Source: Anaerolineae bacterium (GTDB taxonomy: Bacteria; Chloroflexota; Anaerolineae; JAFGEY01). Taken from it: 41,083 bases of DNA. Shown piece by piece: positions 1-6,630 of this stretch (within the stretch, counting starts at the first letter, position 1; the number at the start of each line of letters is the position of its first letter). Below the pieces are notes generated by a model. The model was not told the origin of the DNA. It was given only the letters and a program-made list of their open reading frames with translations, and did no database searches. A program made the position numbers and the translations under genes. The DNA lies in NCBI GenBank assembly GCA_016783145.1, contig JADHXD010000027.1:1-41083 (forward strand), given 5' to 3'.

Positions 1-172
1 CCGGGTCATTCGTCACCACAACGATCTCTGTGACGACCTCACCAAGCCGCCGGACAACCCTTTCGATCAGTGAGAGGCCGCCGCTCTGGAAAAGTGCCTT
101 GTCCTGTCCCAGCCGGGAGCTTGTCCCACCGGCCAAGATGATGCCGCTGACGCTGTTGTTGTCCGAATCCAA
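1..172 (-). CDS. mobA: Molybdenum cofactor guanylyltransferase MobA, N-terminal part (runs off left edge)
   Basis: Only the first 57 or so codons are in the window; the gene continues beyond base 1. The reverse strand reads SGIILAGGTSSRLGQDKALF, the nucleotide-binding loop of MobA/GlmU-type nucleotidyltransferases (LAGG-x3-R-x-G-x-DK), then a helix and a strand ending in VVVTND. MobA transfers GMP from GTP to molybdopterin in the cytoplasm. The frame has no ATG before the loop; the likely start is the TTG at 172, and another TTG near 275 would add an unlikely Trp/Arg-rich stretch. It lies divergent from fdhD, which fits a shared role in maturing a molybdenum formate dehydrogenase. A related nucleotidyltransferase such as MocA cannot be excluded from this fragment. 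Confidence 0.8.
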   Translation of the reverse strand, partial: MDSDNNSVSGIILAGGTSSRLGQDKALFQSGGLSLIERVVRRLGEVVTEIVVVTNDP

Positions 173-343
173 TGCCCCTGTCCATTGCTCAGGCGCTTGG
201 CCGCGCCCGATCGCCCGTGAGCCAAGCCGGACTGTCCAGTTCCGCTCGCAGGTGATCCATGCGCAGGCATGGCGCAAGCTGCACTAAAGTGCCTTGTAGT
301 CAGTATACCAGAGATCCGCCGGCATAGCAAAGAGATAAGCGAC

Positions 344-1189
344 GTGACCCACAACGCAGATAACCAGAACTCTAGCATCCCTTGGTCGATCCAGCGCATC
401 CGAGCGGGCGAGCGCCAACCGGCGGATGAGCGCGTCATCTTGGAGGAACCGCTCGAGATCCTCGTCAACGACCTGCAGATCGCCGCCCTGATGCGCATGC
501 CGGGCCAGGAGAAAGAACTGGCGGCTGGGTTCTGTATCAGTGAGGGGTATGTCCGGACCATCTCGGACATCTTGCTCATTCATCACTGCGGGCAAGGACT
601 GGCTGCCCCTGGCGACGAGTCGGAGGATGCCCTCAGCTCGCGCAACCGGGTGCAACTGCGCGTGAGGACAGAGGGGTTTTCGCCGCCTGACCGTCTCGAC
701 GTCGTGCGCCTGATCCGGTCGGGATGTGGTGCGGCCGAGGTGAGCGCCCTGTGCGAGGATCTCCCCGCAGTGGCCCACGGCCTACGCGTGCCCGTTTCCA
801 CGATACTGGGGCTGGACCGGGCTATGCGAGCCCTGCAGCGCACCCACCAGCAGGTCGGAGGCACGCACGCTGCAGCCCTCTTTGAGGCCTCTGGGGAGGT
901 CGTGACGGTCGCAGAGGACATCGGACGACACAACGCAGTGGACAAGGCCATTGGCTACTGCCTGCTCTGGGGGATCCCGCTGCATGACAAAGTGCTGGTC
1001 ACCTCCGGTCGCGCCAGCTATGAAATGTCCACAAAGGCCATCCGGGTTGGCATCCCCATTGTCGCCAGCATCTCTGCCCCCACATCGTTGGCCGTGCAAC
1101 TGGCCCAGGACCGTGGGCTCACCCTGATCGGCTACTTGCGCGGAGGCCGGATGAACGTGTACACTCACCCGGAACGGCTGGACGGCTGA
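344..1189 (+). CDS. fdhD: Formate dehydrogenase accessory sulfurtransferase FdhD
   Basis: FdhD passes sulfur from a cysteine desulfurase to the molybdenum cofactor so that formate dehydrogenase becomes active. Family motifs seen: VILEEPLEILVN near the N-terminus, GGTHAAALF, AEDIGRHNAVDKAIG, VTSGRASYEM and a C-terminal GYLRGGRMNVYTH. The region equivalent to the CxxC sulfur-relay motif of E. coli FdhD reads SGCGAAEV, so only the first cysteine is kept. I chose the GTG at 344 (281 residues) because it gives the usual N-terminal length; an ATG at 269 would add 25 residues without a clear ribosome binding site. The divergent mobA start and this start leave about 170 bases for promoters, but no convincing one was seen. 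Confidence 0.9.
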   Translation: MTHNADNQNSSIPWSIQRIRAGERQPADERVILEEPLEILVNDLQIAALMRMPGQEKELAAGFCISEGYVRTISDILLIHHCGQGLAAPGDESEDALSSRNRVQLRVRTEGFSPPDRLDVVRLIRSGCGAAEVSALCEDLPAVAHGLRVPVSTILGLDRAMRALQRTHQQVGGTHAAALFEASGEVVTVAEDIGRHNAVDKAIGYCLLWGIPLHDKVLVTSGRASYEMSTKAIRVGIPIVASISAPTSLAVQLAQDRGLTLIGYLRGGRMNVYTHPERLDG

Positions 1190-1228
1190 GGGAACCGTCC
1201 ACTGTTGTCATTGAACGGAGCCGCATCT

Positions 1229-2032
1229 GTGAACACGATCCGCGTCTTGGACCTGAACATCTGGAACTATAACGAGCCCTGGCCAGCCCGCCGGGACCTG
1301 ATCCGCAGCCTGATCGCGGACTCGAACCCGGACATCGTCGCCCTGCAAGAAGTGCGCTTCCACGACTCGGCGCACGATCGGAGGCATCAGGCGGATCAGA
1401 TCTTGGATGGGCTGTCCGGATACACGGCGGTGTGGCATCCGGCCCACCACTGGCCCCCCCACACGGGCGAGGGCCAGGGAAAACAGTGGGAGGGACTGGC
1501 GATCCTGAGTCCCCACCCCATCGTCGACCAGGCGCTCACTCGCCTCTCCATGGCGATAGATGATCCACGCGATACCTTCCAGCGCCTCGTCTTGGGTGCT
1601 CAGGTGCGAACGCCGGCCGGGCTCTTCTGGCTCTACAACACGCACTATCCCCTGAGTGCGCAAGCCCGCGTCCGGGTGGTCACCGAATCGCTCGCCTTTA
1701 TCACAGAACAGGCGGGCGATGAGCCCTTTGCGTTTACCGGCGACCTGAACGCGGAGCCGCAGGACCTGCCGATCCAGTACCTCACTGGACGGGCAGAGAT
1801 CGACGGACGGCGTGGCCACCTGGTCGATGCCTGGACAGCCTGCCATTCCGACGAGGCAGGCTACACCTTCTCGGCGTGGGAACCGCACAAGCGCATTGAC
1901 TACCTACTCGTACCCCGCTCTGTCCGGGTTCAGCAGATCGCCGTCGTCGGCAGGGCGTCGGGCGAGGGGGAGGTCACGCCCTCCGATCACTGCGGCTTGC
2001 TGGCCACGCTGAGCATCGGAGGCACGGACTGA
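1229..2032 (+). CDS. Endonuclease/exonuclease/phosphatase family hydrolase
   Basis: 267 residues with the complete active-site set of the EEP (DNase I-like) superfamily: Asn in LDLNIWNY near the N-terminus, Glu in LQEVRF, GDLNAEP in the middle, RIDYLLV and a terminal SDHCGLLA. These metal-dependent enzymes cleave phosphodiester or phosphomonoester bonds in nucleic acids, lipids or sugar phosphates; the substrate cannot be read from sequence. No signal peptide or membrane segment is visible. The GTG at 1229 is preferred because GGAG lies eight bases upstream; a TTG at 1205 would give eight more residues. The next gene starts one base after this stop codon, so the two are probably co-translated, perhaps in a sugar-phosphate or phospholipid pathway. 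Confidence 0.85.
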   Translation: MNTIRVLDLNIWNYNEPWPARRDLIRSLIADSNPDIVALQEVRFHDSAHDRRHQADQILDGLSGYTAVWHPAHHWPPHTGEGQGKQWEGLAILSPHPIVDQALTRLSMAIDDPRDTFQRLVLGAQVRTPAGLFWLYNTHYPLSAQARVRVVTESLAFITEQAGDEPFAFTGDLNAEPQDLPIQYLTGRAEIDGRRGHLVDAWTACHSDEAGYTFSAWEPHKRIDYLLVPRSVRVQQIAVVGRASGEGEVTPSDHCGLLATLSIGGTD

Positions 2033-2033
2033 C

Positions 2034-2855
2034 ATGCAGCTCTGCTTGAGCGCGCGTTCATCGGGGGACGCTTCGCTGGAGGGTCAGGTTCAGGCTGCGG
2101 CATACGCCGGATTCAGATGCATCGATCTGTGGGCTCCAGAGCTCGAGGCATACCTGAGCAGCTACCATGTGGCTTTTCTCGATGCAACTTTGGGTGAACA
2201 CGGCGTCTACGCAGCAGCAGTCAGCGGCACAGAGCCTCTGCTTTTTCGTACCCGGACCGAGTCTCTTGTGATTCAGGCCCACTTCTTGGAGCTGTGCACG
2301 CGCCTTGACGCCTTGGGCGGTGGGCTCGTTCTTGCTTACCCGGGACCACGACCTGACTGGATGGCATCTGACAGCGAGAGCGCTGACTGGGCTGTGCACA
2401 CACTGCGGGGCCTTGCAGATCTGGCTGCGCCATTCGATGTGAGGGTTGCCTTTGAGTTCCGCGCGGGCGTGCACAGCCTCGTCCGCTCATTGGCGCAGAG
2501 CCAAGAGATCATCCGTCGCACTGCACGGCGCAACGTGGGCCTGTCTCTGAGCACAGTCGAGTTCCACCGCAGCGGAGGCTTGCCGCAACAGCTCGACACC
2601 GTCGATATGGAGCAACTGTGGTTCGTGCACCTTGGCGATGCCAGGGATGCTTGCACGGAGACGATGCGTCCGGAGGAAGGAACACTCCCTGGCCATGGAG
2701 ACATCCCTCTGCAGGCGATCTGCGGAAAGCTGGCGGAACGCGGATTCCTTGGGCCATACGGCGTCCAGGTCTATGCCCCCCCGGGTGACCTGGCGGAGGC
2801 CGCGCGCGCTGCGCGGGACGCTGTGCTGGAGATGTTCATGCCCTCACCTGCGTGA
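2034..2855 (+). CDS. Sugar phosphate isomerase/epimerase-like TIM barrel protein
   Basis: 273 residues with the pattern of the xylose isomerase-like/AP endonuclease 2 TIM-barrel family: YAGFRCIDLWAPE on strand 2, acidic and histidine metal-ligand candidates in FEFRAGVH and FVHLGDARD, GHGDIPLQAIC and a final GVQVY strand. Family members isomerise or epimerise sugars, or cut inositol derivatives, using a divalent metal. The substrate is unknown. It starts directly behind the EEP hydrolase gene with no room for a promoter, so it belongs to that transcript. A perfect hairpin follows the stop codon. Confidence 0.8.
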   Translation: MQLCLSARSSGDASLEGQVQAAAYAGFRCIDLWAPELEAYLSSYHVAFLDATLGEHGVYAAAVSGTEPLLFRTRTESLVIQAHFLELCTRLDALGGGLVLAYPGPRPDWMASDSESADWAVHTLRGLADLAAPFDVRVAFEFRAGVHSLVRSLAQSQEIIRRTARRNVGLSLSTVEFHRSGGLPQQLDTVDMEQLWFVHLGDARDACTETMRPEEGTLPGHGDIPLQAICGKLAERGFLGPYGVQVYAPPGDLAEAARAARDAVLEMFMPSPA

Positions 2856-2863
2856 ATGCAACG

Positions 2864-2894
2864 GACCTATGGGTTCTCACTGATCCCATAGGTC
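2864..2894. terminator. Hairpin between convergent genes
   Basis: GACCTATGGG and its exact reverse complement CCCATAGGTC are separated by 11 bases, nine bases after the stop of the TIM-barrel gene and before the stop of the convergent lipoprotein gene. There is no T-run on either side, so it is a bidirectional end-of-transcript hairpin by position rather than a classic intrinsic terminator. Confidence 0.55.
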
Positions 2895-2936
2895 TGAACG
2901 AGTCACTCCAGCATAGCCAGGTTCGGCAGAACAGAC

Positions 2937-3932
2937 CTACGGCGTGAACCCTCCACTCTCCCCGGACTTGAGCGCCGATGCCGCGAACAACCCGCTTTGC
3001 GCCATCCAGCGGCGCATATCCGGGTCATCCGCGATCTCGTCGGCCAAGGCCTGCACCTGTGCATGGTGCGACACCACGTTGCCCTCGACATCGAAATCCA
3101 GATCGATGCGCCCGACATATTCTCCCCTGCTTCCAGCGGACACAATCAGGGCCCCATTCACATCGAGAGCAGGTAGGTACACCTCTCTGTCCTTGCCCGA
3201 AACGATCAGGTCGATTTCGGGCACGACCTGGCCCAGGTTGATGTCGTACATCGCGCCCAGGTGTGAGAGCACAACAATCGCGTCGACATCCTCCTTGATC
3301 GCCGCGACAATGTCCACCAGCGTGGACACCGGCTCCAAGACCTGCATCTGGTCCTGCGTCACTTCTGCGGCAATCTTGGGATCGGTCAAGCCGATCAGCG
3401 CCACACGGTGGCCCCCTCGCTCGACAACCTCATAGGCGCGATCAAAGACGTCCCCTGTCTGCGGGTCAAGCGTATTGGCCGAAAGCACGGGGAACCCGGC
3501 GACCTCAATCTGCTCGCGAAGGATGTCGAATCCCATGCGAAAGTCCATCCCTCCCAAGGCCACGCCATCGTAGCCCATCTGGTTGAACGCCTCGGCCAGC
3601 AGCTTGCCTTGCTCTCGATCGCCCATACGCTGCAGGGTCAGCAGACTGTCGCCCGAATCCACCAGCAGCACGTTCGTTGCGCTCTCTCGCACAGATCGGA
3701 TATAGGCCGCCCGCCGGGCCAAGCCACCCACCGCAGGATCGCATGCACACGGCTCCGTGTATCCCCACCCATCGTTGGTGTACAGCACCGTCAGTGAGAA
3801 CGGCCCCGGTGCTGGGGTCGGCGAAGGCGTCGCTGCTGGCGTCGAGCAAGCCACCACGCCCAGTACGACGACCCACAAGATCCCCGGCCGAATCCACCCC
3901 TTGCTGCTGCTCATCACCTTCCCACGACCCAT
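2937..3932 (-). CDS. Lipoprotein with 5'-nucleotidase-like metallophosphatase fold, degenerate active site
   Basis: 331 residues. A signal peptide ends in a lipobox VVAC (Cys29), followed by a Thr/Pro-rich linker, so the protein is probably lipid-anchored outside the cytoplasmic membrane. The body resembles the N-terminal domain of UshA-type 5'-nucleotidases; the C-terminal substrate domain is absent. Asp55 in TND, Asp96 in DSGD and His225 in LSHLG remain, but the His of the NDxH motif is Trp57, the catalytic Asn-His of GNH is Gly-Met (129-130), and the GHTH pair is replaced by Lys248 and Arg250. A Cys-x-Cys (63-65) sits in EPCACDPAVGGLARRA. It is therefore probably not a normal nucleotidase and may bind a ligand or metal instead. 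The start could also be the ATG at 3914. Confidence 0.75.
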   Translation of the reverse strand: MGRGKVMSSSKGWIRPGILWVVVLGVVACSTPAATPSPTPAPGPFSLTVLYTNDGWGYTEPCACDPAVGGLARRAAYIRSVRESATNVLLVDSGDSLLTLQRMGDREQGKLLAEAFNQMGYDGVALGGMDFRMGFDILREQIEVAGFPVLSANTLDPQTGDVFDRAYEVVERGGHRVALIGLTDPKIAAEVTQDQMQVLEPVSTLVDIVAAIKEDVDAIVVLSHLGAMYDINLGQVVPEIDLIVSGKDREVYLPALDVNGALIVSAGSRGEYVGRIDLDFDVEGNVVSHHAQVQALADEIADDPDMRRWMAQSGLFAASALKSGESGGFTP

Positions 3933-3952
3933 CGCAACACCCGCATCACAAG

Positions 3953-3982
3953 AAAAGGCCAGGTCCGTGTTCGGCCTGGCCT
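3953..3982 (-). terminator. Intrinsic terminator of the SPFH transcript
   Basis: Read on the minus strand, AGGCCAGG pairs with CCTGGCCT across 11 bases and is followed directly by TTTCT. It lies about 40 bases after the SPFH gene stop and 20 bases before the lipoprotein start, so it should separate the two transcripts. Confidence 0.7.
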
Positions 3983-4023
3983 ATCACCGAATGGGGAAAG
4001 CGCCTGAATAAAAGCTCTCCGTA

Positions 4024-5076
4024 CTATCCCTGGGTCGCCCCGCAGCTGCTGCAGAACTTGGCGCCGGCAGCCACTTCGTGTCCACACTGAGGACAGAAGC
4101 GCTTGCCTGATTCAGCCGGGAGCTCTTTCCCACAGTTGCTGCAAAACTTGTTCCCTGCCGGGTTCTGTTGGCTGCACGAAGGGCATGCCACCGTGCCCGC
4201 GGCTGCTGCGGCAGGCGCCGCGGCCTGCTGGGGCCCCTGGACACCCTGGAATGCCTGGCTCATCATCTGTCCCAGGCCCACTCCCGCGCCGATCCCAACG
4301 CCCGCACCGGCCAGATTCCCACCGGGTGCGTTCGCCGCATCGCGCATCGCATCCGCAGCCTGGAGCTGTATGTAGGTCTGCATGTCGATCAGGCCCATGT
4401 CGCGCAGTTCCTGCGCGGTCTTGGCAGAAGGCGTGATCTCGGCGACCTTAAAGTCAACCAGCACCAGACCCATCGCTGCAAAGTCGTCTTGCGTCTTGGA
4501 GACCATCAGCTCGCTGATGTCGGCGGTCAGGCTCTGGATCTCAAAAGCCGACTTTTTCAACGTGCCTACCGCATCGCGAAACTGAGTCAGCACGGCTGCC
4601 CGCAGCCAGTCCTGGATGTCCTCTCGCCCATAGCTGCCTCGTCGTCCCACGATCTCTTCAACAAAGAACTTGGAGTTCGAGACCTTCATTTTGAAGGTTC
4701 CGTACGCCTTGAGCAGAGATGCCCCCAACCCGATGCCCGGGTGCATGACCGGGATTGGGTTGGGCGTGCCCCATCCCATATCGGGAAAGACGCGGGTATT
4801 GACAAAGTAGGCCTCGGCGGTGAACGGCGTGCGGTTGCCAAACGCCTTGCCGATCAGATCCACCAGAAACGGGATGTTGGCGGTGGTCAGCGTGTGCCTG
4901 CCAGGGCCAAACGTATCCAGCGCCTTCCCGTCTCGGACAAAGACCGCTTCTTGTCCGGGCCCAACGATCAGTTGCGAGCCAATGCGAAAATCGCCAGAGG
5001 TATGCTCGGGAAAGCGGCGAACCAGTTCGTCCGCACCCATATTGGGGATTTCGATCACGTCAAAAATGCGAGCCAT
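4024..5076 (-). CDS. SPFH-domain protein with two C-terminal zinc ribbons (YdjI-like)
   Basis: 350 residues. Residues about 25-230 form an SPFH/band-7-like domain of the 'virion core protein' type (IGSQLIVGPGQEAVFVRDG near the start). A Gly/Ala/Gln-rich linker (about 255-295) leads to two zinc ribbons with Cys pairs 298/301 and 312/315, then 328/331 and 342/345. There is no transmembrane helix, so the protein is cytoplasmic or peripheral. B. subtilis YdjI, an SPFH protein of this type, belongs to the YdjGHI membrane-stress module that recruits PspA. A strong GAGGAGGA lies six bases before the ATG, and the gene follows the helical protein gene by 28 bases in one operon. Zinc ribbons of the same style begin the FHA protein encoded at 10990, which suggests a link between the two gene groups. 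Confidence 0.85.
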   Translation of the reverse strand: MARIFDVIEIPNMGADELVRRFPEHTSGDFRIGSQLIVGPGQEAVFVRDGKALDTFGPGRHTLTTANIPFLVDLIGKAFGNRTPFTAEAYFVNTRVFPDMGWGTPNPIPVMHPGIGLGASLLKAYGTFKMKVSNSKFFVEEIVGRRGSYGREDIQDWLRAAVLTQFRDAVGTLKKSAFEIQSLTADISELMVSKTQDDFAAMGLVLVDFKVAEITPSAKTAQELRDMGLIDMQTYIQLQAADAMRDAANAPGGNLAGAGVGIGAGVGLGQMMSQAFQGVQGPQQAAAPAAAAAGTVACPSCSQQNPAGNKFCSNCGKELPAESGKRFCPQCGHEVAAGAKFCSSCGATQG

Positions 5077-5104
5077 TTTCCATCCTCCTCAGATCGCTTC
5101 AGGT

Positions 5105-5620
5105 TCAGGCCATACCGGTGAGCACGCCTTTTCGGCGGCCGTATAGATCTCGCAGCCGAGAGATGGTCTCCGTCAAGTCACGGATGGCACCGGTCAGCCC
5201 TTCTCCGTTCTCCACTGCCGCTTGCAGCGAGTCGACGCACGCGGCGATCGCCTCAGACTGGGTGAGCAGATCCTCGTCAAAGGCATAGAGCGCATCAAGC
5301 TCCTCTTCCTTGACCTTGACGGCGTCAAACAAGCCAGAATACCCATACGCAGCCGTGTGCACGGTGTCCGCCAGGGTCTGCAGGCGCCGTCGTGCCGTGC
5401 CAATCTTTTCCACGTTCTCGATGTGCTCGATGCCCAGATTCCCCTGGATCTCTTCGATGTGCCGGCGCTGCTCGGTCAAGACACCATAGATGTGGTCCCG
5501 TAGCAGCTTGTCCGCCTCGCGGCGCATCTCTTTCTCTTTGTATCCCTTGTATCCAGGGATCTTGGCAACAAGCTTCTCAAACCCGCCCATTCCGTCCGCT
5601 ACAACGTCCCGCATATCCAT
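5105..5620 (-). CDS. Helical protein of unknown function, co-transcribed with the SPFH gene
   Basis: 171 residues, apparently all-helical with charged heptad-like stretches (for example KEKEMRREADKLLRDHIYG and LTEQRRHIEEIQG), without Cys clusters, signal peptide or membrane segment. I do not recognise the family. The start at 5620 is fixed by an AAGGAGGT seven bases upstream; longer reading upstream adds an Arg-rich tail with no support. It is the first gene of a two-gene operon with the SPFH/zinc-ribbon protein, so a role as its partner or as a PspA-like effector is plausible inference. A promoter lies about 95 bases upstream. Confidence 0.75.
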   Translation of the reverse strand: MDMRDVVADGMGGFEKLVAKIPGYKGYKEKEMRREADKLLRDHIYGVLTEQRRHIEEIQGNLGIEHIENVEKIGTARRRLQTLADTVHTAAYGYSGLFDAVKVKEEELDALYAFDEDLLTQSEAIAACVDSLQAAVENGEGLTGAIRDLTETISRLRDLYGRRKGVLTGMA

Positions 5621-5715
5621 CGCTCGTACCTCCTTGAGATGACTTTTACGCATCGCCTGAGACAACCATCCGCCGCGACGGCGAAACAGGCTCGCATCCA
5701 TCGGGATCCTGACCT

Positions 5716-5744
5716 ATTATAGCCGATCTTGCCCCCAAAGGCAA
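5716..5744 (-). promoter_or_regulatory. Promoter of the helical protein/SPFH operon
   Basis: On the minus strand TTGCCT (5744-5739), a 17-base spacer and a perfect TATAAT (5721-5716) match the housekeeping sigma consensus. Transcription should begin near 5709, leaving a leader of about 89 bases. Confidence 0.75.
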
Positions 5745-5856
5745 AGTCTCGATACCAAACGTCCGAACAGATGCATCCATGCTAGCACAATGCTTGCACC
5801 ACCTCGTGACATCCACCCGACCTCTGGGTGACTTAACGCTGACCTAACGAAAACGA

Positions 5857-5882
5857 TCCCACGGGTTCCGTACCACGTGGGA
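5857..5882 (-). terminator. Probable terminator after the TM2-like gene
   Basis: On the minus strand TCCCACG and CGTGGGA form a seven-pair stem with a 12-base loop, followed by a T-rich CGTTTTCG. It lies about 65 bases after the stop of the small membrane protein. The rest of 5745-5948 shows no gene. Confidence 0.55.
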
Positions 5883-5948
5883 CACGCGCGCGCTCCTCCC
5901 ATACCTCGCAGTCCGGGTAGCCCGCAGATCCGCAGACTCCCGGATCAA

Positions 5949-6218
5949 TCACCCTTGCCTGCGGCTCAACCAGCGATAGGCCAGGTATCCCGAGATCGCG
6001 CCGACGATCAGGTTCTGGGCCGGCCAGACCGCGCACCATACCCCCAGCGTCATAATGGCGAGTGCCAATCCAAATGCCCAGTCCAGGAGCCAATATCCGA
6101 CCATAAAGATCAGACCCCACATCACCTGTCCGGCATATACCCAGCCCATGCCAGGGAACCCAAAGAAGCCACCTGCGATTTCCAATACGAGCGCCAAGAA
6201 TGGGTCTTTTCGAGTCAC
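5949..6218 (-). CDS. Small TM2-like membrane protein
   Basis: 89 residues with a Gly-rich hydrophobic first half (FFGFPGMGWVYAGQ, like the start of TM2 domains), two to three predicted membrane helices and a basic tail (YRWLSRRQG). The function of such proteins is unknown. The GTG start at 6218 is supported by GGGGAG nine bases upstream. The gene faces away from the kinase-led operon at 6631, so the two share an intergenic region and might be co-regulated. Confidence 0.75.
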   Translation of the reverse strand: MTRKDPFLALVLEIAGGFFGFPGMGWVYAGQVMWGLIFMVGYWLLDWAFGLALAIMTLGVWCAVWPAQNLIVGAISGYLAYRWLSRRQG

Positions 6219-6630
6219 TGTCAGTTCTCCCCTTTCCTATGAACCGGTTGCGATTCTTATACGAAGGCGCGCGCTCAAAGGTTGCAGGTAGGAGATGGCG
6301 TAAACCCCCGGCAGGGACAAAGCGATCCACCGCTCTGCTCTGCAGTGCGAAAGGGGACCGGCGCGCGTACCTTGCCGAAACCCGACATTCTATGTTATAA
6401 TAGCACAAGATACTTCGTCCCAGACACGTCTCCTGGCCTGTCGCCATGGCTGCAGGTGCGCTGGTTCCCGTATGGCTGGAGATTCCAGGCCAACGTGCGG
6501 CATCGCTTGGCATCTTGCAGTGCAGACCGATTCCATAGCGGAAGGCTCTGGGCACACAGCAGCGATGGCGTCTTGATAGGGTAAGGGGTCGCCCTGCGCT
6601 TGAAGAAGATGCGATGCACAAGGATAGTCC
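6219..6630. other. Intergenic region between divergent membrane protein and kinase genes
   Basis: 412 bases without a convincing gene. It holds the kinase operon promoter (6372-6401) and an unusually long leader of about 220 bases before the kinase ATG. Within the leader an ATG at 6445 opens 30 codons but has no ribosome binding site. I found no strong hairpin or known riboswitch motif. Confidence 0.6.
6372..6401 (+). promoter_or_regulatory. Promoter of the kinase-led signalling operon
   Basis: TTGCCG (6372-6377), an 18-base spacer and a perfect TATAAT (6396-6401). The start of transcription should be near 6408, about 220 bases before the first codon. Confidence 0.75.

Noticed and set aside
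67-778. Minus-strand open frames overlapping fdhD
   Set aside because: Composition is that of an antisense shadow; fdhD motifs run through the whole region on the plus strand.
6445-6540. Short upstream open frame in the kinase leader
   Set aside because: No ribosome binding site and no recognisable peptide.
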